A stretch of DNA of 9,390 nucleotides from Prevotella sp. (lineage in GTDB: Bacteria; Bacteroidota; Bacteroidia; Bacteroidales; Bacteroidaceae), in assembly GCA_021204605.1 (NCBI GenBank), contig JAJPZD010000045.1, positions 1-9,390 of the forward strand, in the 5' to 3' direction. The translations under genes were made by a program, and so were the position numbers. Below the pieces are notes generated by a model that was not told the DNA's origin, searched no databases, and worked only from the letters and a program-made list of their open reading frames with translations. Shown piece by piece: positions 1-7,505 of the stretch (within the stretch, counting starts at the first letter, position 1; each line of letters opens with the position of its first letter).

Positions 1-548
1 AGTGTCCTATCCGTTTCGTGCTTATCAAGGCAACGGAGGGTACGGGCAGCATCGACCCTAAGTTTGAGGATAATTTCACGCAGTCGCGGGAGTATGGTTT
101 CATCCGTGGCGCTTATCATTTCTGGAGCAACAAGTCATCTGCCCGTGAGCAGGCTTATTTCTTCCTCAATAATGTGCAACTTACTGCCGGCGATTTGCCT
201 CCTGTCCTTGATGTGGAGCATAAGCCGAAAGAGCAGAGTGTGGAGGACTTTCAGCGTGACATATTGACGTGGCTGCATATTGTGGAGGATAAATATCATG
301 TGAAGCCGATACTTTACACTTATTATAAATTTAAAAATGAATATCTCAATACGGAAGTGTTTGACGACTATCCATATTGGATTGCGCACTACTATGTTGA
401 CGAAATAGAATACAACGGGGCGTGGAAGTTCTGGCAGCACACAGATGCCGGGCGTCTGCCGGGCATAAAGGGGTATGTGGATTTCAATATCTATAACGGC
501 AGTTATTACGACTTGCGCAAATTCACAATACGTGAGATACCGGAATAA
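1..548 (+). CDS. GH25 lysozyme-like glycoside hydrolase, 3' part (5' end outside window)
   Basis: This is the C-terminal portion of a glycoside hydrolase family 25 protein, a muramidase fold that cleaves the MurNAc-GlcNAc bond of peptidoglycan. The frame is open from base 3 and ends in TAA at 546-548, giving about 181 visible residues. A GTG at 18 could be called as a start, but the residues before it (CPIRF) run smoothly into the conserved VLIKATEG strand, so the true start lies upstream of the window. Visible GH25 features are KATEG with the following SIDPKF, the GAYHF strand, the catalytic D-x-E motif in PPVLDVE, YTYY, and the closing FWQHTDAGRLPGIKGYVDFN block, whose W-Q and VD-N residues are typical. 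No membrane segment is seen in the visible part; any signal peptide would be outside. The next gene is convergent. GC is visibly higher than in the helicase genes (32 of 60 in bases 181-240). Family assignment is confident; whether it acts on self or foreign cell walls cannot be told. Confidence 0.93.
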   Translation, partial: CPIRFVLIKATEGTGSIDPKFEDNFTQSREYGFIRGAYHFWSNKSSAREQAYFFLNNVQLTAGDLPPVLDVEHKPKEQSVEDFQRDILTWLHIVEDKYHVKPILYTYYKFKNEYLNTEVFDDYPYWIAHYYVDEIEYNGAWKFWQHTDAGRLPGIKGYVDFNIYNGSYYDLRKFTIREIPE

Positions 549-631
549 AAGCCTGATTTTTTTGCATTTGTTTTATTATTGCCCTTTGCAACTTAAAAAA
601 ATCTAAAAGACGAATTTTTATTCTGAATTTA

Positions 632-663
632 TTTGGAAATACCAATAATGCGCTTTATATTTG
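632..663 (+). promoter_or_regulatory. Bacteroidetes-type promoter (TTTG-N20-TATATTTG) in the convergent gap
   Basis: A -33 element TTTG (632-635) is followed by 20 bp and then TATATTTG (656-663), an exact match to the Bacteroidetes -7 consensus TAnnTTTG with ideal spacing. Transcription would start near 668-672. No plus-strand gene follows; the next element is an intrinsic terminator at 702-736, and the next gene is on the opposite strand. The promoter therefore seems to drive a very short stand-alone transcript. It could also be a chance match in AT-rich DNA, but both boxes and the spacing fit. Confidence 0.65.
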
Positions 664-667
664 CATC

Positions 668-736
668 GTGTTTTTCATGGTATTAGATTATTAAGGTTAA
701 TAAAGATTGGTTGTCGTGAGACAATCAATTTTTTTT
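668..736 (+). ncRNA. Candidate small RNA of about 65-70 nt
   Basis: The transcript is inferred from a consensus promoter whose start site is near 668-670 and a strong intrinsic terminator ending at 736. It belongs to no known RNA family that I recognise. It could fold into an AT-only hairpin (688-694 TTATTAA with 697-703 TTAATAA) and the terminator hairpin; the two overlap at 702-703. A five-codon ATG frame (ATG at 677-679, peptide MVLDY) lies inside, but no clear ribosome-binding site precedes it. The RNA lies downstream of the GH25 gene and reads toward the 3' end of the minus-strand helicase gene, stopping about 40 nt short of it. Alternatives are that the terminator simply ends GH25 transcription and the promoter is fortuitous, or that this is a 3'UTR-derived RNA of GH25. 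Confidence 0.42.
702..736 (+). terminator. Rho-independent terminator, GTGA tetraloop
   Basis: The core stem TTGGTTGTC (707-715) pairs with GACAATCAA (720-728), with one G-U pair, around the GNRA-type tetraloop GTGA (716-719). Pairing extends outward through 702-706 with the following T's, one of these pairs being G-U. Eight T's in a row (729-736) follow, as required for intrinsic termination on the plus strand. On the minus strand the hairpin is followed by only a weak T stretch, so it is best read as a plus-strand terminator. It would end GH25 transcripts and the proposed small RNA. Confidence 0.85.
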
Positions 737-777
737 GTATATATATAGCAAGATTTCGGGCGAGCCCCAAAATTCGT

Positions 778-3700
778 TTATCGTCCTATCTCTGCAATAA
801 TTCCGTTAACAGGGTAATAGATAAATCGTTTTAGAACTTTTTCTTTTGCCGCTTCAAGAGCATCCGAATAGGCGTTCAACTGACCGGCATACCAGCCGGC
901 ATAATGTTCCGAATCCTCATTGAGAATATGCTTTTCTACCATAGGACAAGTTTTAAAGTCAATTAAAATCACTCCTTTTGTTGTCTCCCATACGAAATCA
1001 ATGCACCCTACAATCATCTGGCCATCCCGCTCCATTCTGAAAGGTCGCTCATGATATGTTTTGACAGCCTTACCAAATTTTTTTGTTAACCAATTTTTCA
1101 AATTTTTCCAAGCCTGCTTAATAGAATTCAAATCTGTAAGAACATTTTCAAGTCCATAACTCTTAATTATCTCTTTCAAATTTATATCACTTATGGGCAA
1201 ATCTTCTATAACAGCAAATATTTGATGGATACAATTTCCAACTATAGCCATATCCGAAGGTTGTTGTCCAAAAGGAATGCGCTCTACAAGTCGCTTTGAA
1301 TACAGCACCGTTCCCTTGTATGTATTTATTTCACTTGGTGAAACATGTTTGGGCAAGAACTGTTTTTTCACTGTATCAGGACGAATACTCTGCATATATT
1401 GTGTATAGTCATTATTATCGCCTTTGTATATAGGAAGGCTCTCCAAATCCTGGTATATCGTATAATCAGAGAATAATTTTTCTACACCAAGTATATCCCA
1501 TTCTTTTAATGTAGGAGACGACAATTTATTTTTAGGCTCCATACAGCCAACATTTTCAAGTCCAATATCCTTAAACCACATAAGGGGGTATTTACTACTT
1601 TCCTTCTGGGCATCCATATCAATATGGAGCAAAAGCACATCTATTGCTCTTGTCATACCCACATACATTAAACGATTAGCCTCCGCTAATGCTGCTTTTG
1701 ATGAACGTTTAAACAATTCAGAATTCAAAACCCTATTTTTAAGCACATCGGGTATATTAATGTTTGGTTCTGAACCATACACCCATGGAATGAGTCGAAT
1801 GTAAATTTTGGGATAATATGTACTTTCATCAGAATGTTTTAAAATGCGGTCAAAATGTACGCCAAAAATCTCATTCCTGATTATTTTTTGTTCATCAGCA
1901 GGGTGATTATTTAATGATGTTAATATGACATATTTCCACTGTAAGCCTTTAGCAGAATGATAAGTAAGCAATTGCACTCCATTTTGATTCCCTTTGCTTT
2001 TCGGATTAACAACATATATATAGTCAATAAAACCATTAATGGTGGCAGGTAAATTCATTTGAATACTATGTTCTTCATAGCTGCAAGCAGTTTCAATGAC
2101 GGTTTGTAAACAAGAAGCGCCAAATGAAGGATCTTCCATACGTTTCACCACATTGTATAGGTCCAGTTCGATTATGAGACTTTCAACCATCGAAGCAATT
2201 GATTGATGTTGAAGTTTCGGAATTAACGTAAGCAATCCGGTTATTAAAGGCGTATTGGACAAAAAGATATCTGGAGAGGGATTTTCCAACTTTTCTTCAA
2301 TTATCCTACTGGTTGAATAGCCATTTTCTGTCAAGAAAGCTACTGTTGCTTTCGCTAAAGTGTCATTTCTGTTGCTCATTATCTTCAATAATGCCATTAC
2401 CAATTGAAAAGTAACAGATTCAATCAAAGGTATATTTGCACGGTTGACAGGGATATTGAATTGTTTCAAAGAATCAGCCACTTTATCAAGTTCACTATTA
2501 CTGCGAGCCAACACTGCAATTTCATAAGGTTTAGCTCCATCCAAAATCAACTTTAACACGTGTGCAGCAATGCCCTTTTGTCCTTTCATGAAAAAATAAC
2601 GCAGACTGACCACATTATCACTGTTCTCTCTATGTGTATTCAGATGAATACTGTTAAAGTCGAGTACATTAGCAAAAGTTTTAGTAAATACTGCATTATT
2701 CACCTCAACAATATCTGGAAGAGAACGATAACTCGTATCTAATGTCTTTATGTCACATCCATCTTTTCCAGAATATATGCGGTCAACTACTGTTTTCACC
2801 AATTCGATGTCACTACCACGAAAACCATAAATTGCCTGTTTATAATCACCCACCCAATAGCTGTGTTCCATCAAATCACTTAATGCAACGAAGATTTTCA
2901 TTTGGATAGGCGATGAATCCTGAAATTCATCCACAAATAGATATCGATAAGATTTTTTAATTTGTGCCGCCACTTCAGGATCCTGCATCAGTTGGTGCAT
3001 ATATTTCTCCATATCATTATAATCCAGCAGGTTCTTCTCTATTTTGAAATGTGCAAACTGGTCTTTCCATCGTTTTGCCAATTTGAACATCAATTTGATA
3101 TACTTTTCCTGTAAATTATATATCTCAGAAGTCAGCCATATTTTAGAAGATTCTTTACGTATAGTCTCTCCATATTTAGCTTTAAAAGTATTATAAACCA
3201 ACTTATACCAAGCAATGGTTTTTTTATCTCTACCTCTTCTTATTTGTTGTAGCAGATTATACCTTTCTACATTCTTTTGTATGCGAAGTTCAGCCTCATC
3301 CAATACTTTTTCCAATTCCTCATCACTGATATTTACTGTACAAGATTCATCCATCAATCCACGTACAAATTCAAGCGATTTTTTCTCGCTAAAAGCATAA
3401 TCATCAATCTCATAATTTGTAGTAAACTCAATGATTTTCTTTAATTGACCTTGCCAAAAATCATAATCAAGATCCCCCACAAAGAAGCCTTGCCTTTCTC
3501 TTACATCAAATTTCATGCAATATTCGTGTAATAAATGAAGCTCATTTTCTGTTGGCAGTTCTGCAAGAGATTGAGAGAGATAATATTGAGTGTCCTCCTC
3601 AGCCATTACATTCATATTTGGGGATAGTCCTAAGTGAAACCAATATTTTCCTATGAATTGCTGACAAACACTATGCACTGTTCCTATCATTGCCTGATCT

Positions 3701-3906
3701 AAATGTGTGGCTGAATCATACAAGCCTTCTTTATATAATTCGGCTTTTGCCTTTTCCTTGAATTCTGATGCCGCCTTTGTGGTAAATGTAGTAAGAATAA
3801 CTTGTTCCGGTTTTACTCCATTGAGAATTAATTCCACTAACTTTTGTGTCAAGGTATAAGTTTTTCCACTTCCTGCACCTGCATTGAAATATGTGACATT
3901 CTCCAT
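778..3906 (-). CDS. AddA-like UvrD-family helicase with C-terminal PD-(D/E)XK nuclease
   Basis: This 1042-residue superfamily 1A DNA helicase is fused to a RecB-type nuclease, the architecture of AddA/RexA, which unwinds and degrades double-stranded DNA ends together with AddB. All helicase motifs are visible: Walker A AGAGSGKT (9-16, K15), Ia around 37-50, GTVHS (75-79), Walker B LFVDEFQDSS (323-332, D326 and E327), III VGDYKQAIYGFRG (352-364), IV DTSYRS (390-395), V LLTYHSAKGLQW (646-657) and VI RLMYVGMTRA (745-754). The nuclease has GNCIH (H894), GCID (D970), LIDFKT (D983, K985) and QLNAY (1009-1013), so both activities should be intact. The length suits AddA (roughly 1000-1250 aa). The start ATG lies 5 nt after the AddB-like stop, indicating one transcript and coupled translation. 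No signal peptide or membrane segment is seen; it should be cytoplasmic. The N-terminus does not match the housekeeping Bacteroidetes helicase-nuclease as I remember it, so I call it AddA-like and give no symbol. GC is low (20 of 60 in 3121-3180). Confidence 0.92.
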   Translation of the reverse strand: MENVTYFNAGAGSGKTYTLTQKLVELILNGVKPEQVILTTFTTKAASEFKEKAKAELYKEGLYDSATHLDQAMIGTVHSVCQQFIGKYWFHLGLSPNMNVMAEEDTQYYLSQSLAELPTENELHLLHEYCMKFDVRERQGFFVGDLDYDFWQGQLKKIIEFTTNYEIDDYAFSEKKSLEFVRGLMDESCTVNISDEELEKVLDEAELRIQKNVERYNLLQQIRRGRDKKTIAWYKLVYNTFKAKYGETIRKESSKIWLTSEIYNLQEKYIKLMFKLAKRWKDQFAHFKIEKNLLDYNDMEKYMHQLMQDPEVAAQIKKSYRYLFVDEFQDSSPIQMKIFVALSDLMEHSYWVGDYKQAIYGFRGSDIELVKTVVDRIYSGKDGCDIKTLDTSYRSLPDIVEVNNAVFTKTFANVLDFNSIHLNTHRENSDNVVSLRYFFMKGQKGIAAHVLKLILDGAKPYEIAVLARSNSELDKVADSLKQFNIPVNRANIPLIESVTFQLVMALLKIMSNRNDTLAKATVAFLTENGYSTSRIIEEKLENPSPDIFLSNTPLITGLLTLIPKLQHQSIASMVESLIIELDLYNVVKRMEDPSFGASCLQTVIETACSYEEHSIQMNLPATINGFIDYIYVVNPKSKGNQNGVQLLTYHSAKGLQWKYVILTSLNNHPADEQKIIRNEIFGVHFDRILKHSDESTYYPKIYIRLIPWVYGSEPNINIPDVLKNRVLNSELFKRSSKAALAEANRLMYVGMTRAIDVLLLHIDMDAQKESSKYPLMWFKDIGLENVGCMEPKNKLSSPTLKEWDILGVEKLFSDYTIYQDLESLPIYKGDNNDYTQYMQSIRPDTVKKQFLPKHVSPSEINTYKGTVLYSKRLVERIPFGQQPSDMAIVGNCIHQIFAVIEDLPISDINLKEIIKSYGLENVLTDLNSIKQAWKNLKNWLTKKFGKAVKTYHERPFRMERDGQMIVGCIDFVWETTKGVILIDFKTCPMVEKHILNEDSEHYAGWYAGQLNAYSDALEAAKEKVLKRFIYYPVNGIIAEIGR

Positions 3907-3911
3907 GTTTA

Positions 3912-6668
3912 TTAATTATTAAAGATTCTATAATTCGAGAAAATGTTTTCTTTTTTAATATTTTCTTTTTCGTCTTTCTTTAAAGGAAAGAGGTTATTTT
4001 CGTTAGTATCTACAACATATTGTAATTCATCAAATGACCCATTAGTTTCAACCATTCCGTTGTCTATTTTCCATTTACGATAGCGAACAGAATTTGTTAA
4101 TTGCGTCACTATATCATTCTCGTTCTTTGGTGTCAGTTGGGTACAATTACTTCCATTGAACTTTTCTTTACTAAAGAGCTGTGCCATAGGCATCAGAAAA
4201 TATGCAACACGTTTTACTTCTTTTTTATTAGTAACAGACAATAAATGTCGATAAAATTCCAACTGTACAGAACGGTTTTCCTTAATCAAATCTTGAAAAT
4301 ATATAGGGAATGAAGTCCATTTGAAATCCAAAACAACAGGATTGCCTATTTCATCTTCTAATGTCATATCAATAAAACCGAGCATATCAGTATTCTTTTC
4401 AGGAGCCAAGCCAAACTTCATATCTGTTTCAACGTACTTTTCGCAACCAGTTACTTTCAGATTGTTTTCGTTGATTATCTTTAATAGTACATCCAAACAA
4501 CTACGTAGTTGCTCTTGAAGCAGTTTCTCTTTCAATTTATTTTCCGAAAGCAGAAGAATCGCGCCTTTTTCTTCAATAGTTTTATCGAACACAGTTTCAT
4601 ATTCATTTCTAATGCGTGCAGCAATCTCTTCTGATTCAGATGTACGTTTACCATTCCGTGGGGCGAACAATTTCTCTATAATCTTATGAGCCACATTACC
4701 CATAGTGGTTTTAACATCCGCCATTTGATAATACAATCCGGGTTCAATATGTAAAAGATACTGCATTAAGAAATCCAAAGGATATGCCACCAATGTTTCC
4801 ATATTTGTAGGACTAAGATGTTTTGGCCAAATGATTTTTTCTGCATTGTTAAATTGAATTTCAGGCAAACCTTTACTATTATTCACAGGTTCCACTTTCA
4901 TTAAATGCGACATTTCAAGATTTGGGTGACGTGTGATATTTCCCAAGTTTTCTATTTGTTGCTCCAACTGCACCATCAATGGATGTTTTTCTGTTTCCTC
5001 CCCCATTCTTCTATTACAGACTACCAATATCAATTGTCTCTTTGTTAAGATGAATGGCAACAATAAATTCAATTCATTGTAGCGATGCTCATCACTATCA
5101 TTCCAAGGTTTAATCCAACCATTATCAGTAAGGATTTCCTGTTCAATAGGGTTTAAGAACGAACATTCCATGTTGTGAGCCTCCTCACCTTCGAACTCCA
5201 ACCAGATTGTTCTGTCTGGATTCGAGATAATTTTATTTGGTGCACTCACTACACAACGGCAGTATGCTTGTGAAAAAGCATGTGAAAACATGTTTCCCCT
5301 ATATATTGTATTAATCCATAATTCAATAGTATGATAATCTATTTTATCTGTAAGGATTGTTTCCAGCAAAGTTATTAAAGTATCACACATTACCGTTACA
5401 CAATGAAATTGTTCTACCAATGAACTGTTCTTGTTTTTTATAGAAAATAACATCGCCATTTGCCGGGACCAGCTACCAAGTTCCTTAACGAAATTCATTA
5501 GTTTCTGTACTTTGATGTTATCCGAACTTTCAATTTCCATAGGTGGCAAAAAGACATCAGCCAAATATTTCCTCTTTTCCGTGTCTTTATCGCGAATTGA
5601 AATCTGTTCATTTTCAGAAAGATTTTGCTGTTCTTCATTCAGATAGACATAATCACCCGAAATATATCTGTTTATAATCTCTTGGCATTTATTGTTCCGA
5701 TAACCACCTTCATACATAATTTTTTCAGCCAACATCATGCGTGTATAACTATCGATAGGGTGTATTGGTATATTCAACCATTCAATCAACGTCTTGACAT
5801 TCAATGGTGATTCAAACAAGCAAATCCCAGTGATAAACAACTGTGTAACCTGTGGGGAACAGTTATCAACAACAGAACCTGTTAGGGGCTTGTTCATCAG
5901 CGACAGCCAATTATCCATTTGCTTGTTGTTTTCATTTATCCATACATTTGCCATATCGTCACCAGTGACAGCAAAAAATTCATCAGCAGCATGTTCATCA
6001 GGGAAATTGTAAATTAAGAAAGATTCGTCATTAGGGTTTAAGGTAATTTTCTCTTTTCCTTTTTCTAAAAACATTTTACGGATTTTAGTCAAATTGTTGC
6101 CTGTATCATCAGCCACTTGCAGTTGCCTTACATTTGCACCCTTGTCTTTCAGTATTTCTATCATTTCCTTGATGATTGGTTTAAAACAAGTAATGTCAAA
6201 AGGTATTACAATAGTCATATCCTTGCAATCCAATTTTTCAAACTCGATTTTGTCTTTCACAATTCTGATTCTCTCCGCAAGGTCATATCCACATTTTATG
6301 CTGAAAATATCCTCAATCTCAATAATGGTTTTCAAACGCCGACTTATTTCTTTCCCCTCGAAATTCCATTGTGCCATTCTTAACTCATCACGCCAAGCTA
6401 ACAAAGCCTTTGCGGTACTCAGACCTGATGCCTTGAATGAAGCAGCCATGATATTGCCAGGGTTGGCTTTAATATATTGGTTCATTGCCTCATAATACAG
6501 GACCATACGCCTTTGCGATGTGATTTCATTATAATGAAGTCCCAAGCGGAGCTCAAGCATATTGATTAATCCGATTGTATTTACAACAACCGTATCCATC
6601 ATCACATTACCAACATTTGGTTTAATATAAACTTGTCCTGAATATTCAGGTGAAAAATATATTGTCAT
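3912..6668 (-). CDS. AddB-like PD-(D/E)XK nuclease with degenerate helicase core
   Basis: This 918-residue protein is the probable partner of the AddA-like helicase. The nuclease at the C-terminus shows all RecB-family motifs: SPTNMETLVAYPLDF entry helix (619-633), AHKII (H661), GFID (D767), VVLDFKW (D781, K783) and QLEFY (802-806). Upstream, residues 22-60 (TIGLINMLELRLGL and the following ITSQRRMVLYYEAM) resemble the AddB N-terminal region. Residues 473-517 resemble the degenerate motif V block (TIWLEFEGEEAHN, then a LNPIEQEILTDNGW stretch), and LTKRQLILVV (541-550) sits where motif VI would be. There is no Walker A, so it is probably not a motor. The Cys-Pro of the iron-sulfur AddB family is Tyr-Pro here (629-630) and the tail has a single Cys (842), so no Fe-S cluster is expected. 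It is shorter than the roughly 1150 aa of Bacillus AddB. It is preceded by a 60-nt AT-rich gap after the Sel1 gene with no consensus promoter or terminator, and followed 5 nt later by the AddA-like gene. No export signal is seen. Confidence 0.85.
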   Translation of the reverse strand: MTIYFSPEYSGQVYIKPNVGNVMMDTVVVNTIGLINMLELRLGLHYNEITSQRRMVLYYEAMNQYIKANPGNIMAASFKASGLSTAKALLAWRDELRMAQWNFEGKEISRRLKTIIEIEDIFSIKCGYDLAERIRIVKDKIEFEKLDCKDMTIVIPFDITCFKPIIKEMIEILKDKGANVRQLQVADDTGNNLTKIRKMFLEKGKEKITLNPNDESFLIYNFPDEHAADEFFAVTGDDMANVWINENNKQMDNWLSLMNKPLTGSVVDNCSPQVTQLFITGICLFESPLNVKTLIEWLNIPIHPIDSYTRMMLAEKIMYEGGYRNNKCQEIINRYISGDYVYLNEEQQNLSENEQISIRDKDTEKRKYLADVFLPPMEIESSDNIKVQKLMNFVKELGSWSRQMAMLFSIKNKNSSLVEQFHCVTVMCDTLITLLETILTDKIDYHTIELWINTIYRGNMFSHAFSQAYCRCVVSAPNKIISNPDRTIWLEFEGEEAHNMECSFLNPIEQEILTDNGWIKPWNDSDEHRYNELNLLLPFILTKRQLILVVCNRRMGEETEKHPLMVQLEQQIENLGNITRHPNLEMSHLMKVEPVNNSKGLPEIQFNNAEKIIWPKHLSPTNMETLVAYPLDFLMQYLLHIEPGLYYQMADVKTTMGNVAHKIIEKLFAPRNGKRTSESEEIAARIRNEYETVFDKTIEEKGAILLLSENKLKEKLLQEQLRSCLDVLLKIINENNLKVTGCEKYVETDMKFGLAPEKNTDMLGFIDMTLEDEIGNPVVLDFKWTSFPIYFQDLIKENRSVQLEFYRHLLSVTNKKEVKRVAYFLMPMAQLFSKEKFNGSNCTQLTPKNENDIVTQLTNSVRYRKWKIDNGMVETNGSFDELQYVVDTNENNLFPLKKDEKENIKKENIFSNYRIFNN

Positions 6669-6728
6669 TGTATGTTTGATTTTCTACAACTTATAAATTA
6701 AACTTTTCTTTATATATTCAATAATCTT

Positions 6729-7505
6729 TTACTTTTCTGCTAAGCCCATGCTTTTGAGCACTTCCTGTGCAGGTTGATGGCCCTGTTCTGCAGCTTTCTT
6801 ATACCACTTTACGGCTCTTTCAGGGTTTACGGGAATGCCAAAGCCCTCGAAAAGGCATTTTGCGAAACTGAATTGGGCATCGGCATACCCATGTTTTGCT
6901 GCATCCCTATACCATTTGACCGCCTCTGATTTTTTCCTGCGCACGCCAATACCTTCGGCATAGCAAACACCTAATTTGTATTCTGCTTCAGGGCAATATT
7001 TATCTGCTGCCTTCTTGAACAATTTCACGGCTTCCTCATCGTTTTCAGGCACACCTTCACCACTAAGGTAGCATGAGCCTAATGCAGATTGAGCCTCCGG
7101 ATATTCATGTTCTGCAGCTTTTCGATACCATTTTACTGCCTCATCAATATTCTTTTCAACTACAATACCGTTGTCGTAACATAGGCCTAAGAGATACTGC
7201 GCTATGGCATAATCCTGCTCAGCTGATTTCCTATACCATTTGACAGCCTCTGCCTTGTCTTGTTCAACACCATCTCCATTATAGTAACACTGTCCCAAGT
7301 CGCATTGGGCACAAGGATCACCTTGTTCGGCTGCTCTTCTCCACCATTTGACCGCCTCCACATAGTTTTGAGTGTAAAACCGTCCTTCGAAAAACATTTG
7401 TGCGATACAGCATTGTGCGCCCAAGTTTCCCTGTTCAGCCATTAGTTCAAAAAGTTTTAATCCAGCCTTAATGTCTTCTGGAATTTTTATTTTCAATGAT
7501 GCCAT
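6729..7505 (-). CDS. Sel1-repeat protein, 258 aa
   Basis: This is a cytoplasmic protein made almost entirely of Sel1-like repeats, TPR-related helical hairpins that act as scaffolds for protein-protein contacts. A 25-residue N-terminal segment (MASLKIKIPED and on) is followed by six complete 36-residue repeats (residues 26-241). The typical unit has AQ..LG.CY..G.GV followed by EAVKWYRKAAEQ. A half repeat (GHQPAQEVLK) closes it. Several repeats are diverged, and cysteine recurs at the CY position. No signal peptide, lipobox or membrane segment is seen, unlike many secreted Sel1 proteins. The ATG (7503-7505) lies inside the end of the upstream Sel1 gene in another frame (13-nt overlap), so the two are translationally coupled. 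The stop is 60 nt before the AddB-like start. A scaffold or regulatory subunit for the helicase-nuclease is a reasonable inference from context; the repeats themselves give no function. Confidence 0.93.
   Translation of the reverse strand: MASLKIKIPEDIKAGLKLFELMAEQGNLGAQCCIAQMFFEGRFYTQNYVEAVKWWRRAAEQGDPCAQCDLGQCYYNGDGVEQDKAEAVKWYRKSAEQDYAIAQYLLGLCYDNGIVVEKNIDEAVKWYRKAAEHEYPEAQSALGSCYLSGEGVPENDEEAVKLFKKAADKYCPEAEYKLGVCYAEGIGVRRKKSEAVKWYRDAAKHGYADAQFSFAKCLFEGFGIPVNPERAVKWYKKAAEQGHQPAQEVLKSMGLAEK

Noticed and set aside
18..20. GTG as the start of the GH25 gene.
   Set aside because: Open frame and family-like residues continue upstream to the window edge, and the GH25 N-terminal strand with its first aspartates is missing, so this is an internal codon.
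135..440. 101-codon minus-strand open frame opposite GH25.
   Set aside because: Shadow of a gene with clear catalytic motifs; no promoter or family resemblance.
750..775. Small GC-rich inverted repeat (GGGCGAGCCC with TTT/AAA edges) just after the AddA-like stop, considered as its terminator.
   Set aside because: Only three GC pairs, a mismatch next to them, and no T run after it on the minus strand; too weak to call.
6094..6495. 133-codon plus-strand open frame antisense to the AddB-like gene.
   Set aside because: It lies entirely opposite a well-supported gene, has no recognisable domain and reads as a shadow frame, with hydrophobic stretches arising from the complement.
6669..6728. A separate promoter for the AddB-like gene in the 60-nt gap.
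   Set aside because: AT-rich, but no TTTG/TAnnTTTG pair with proper spacing on the minus strand.
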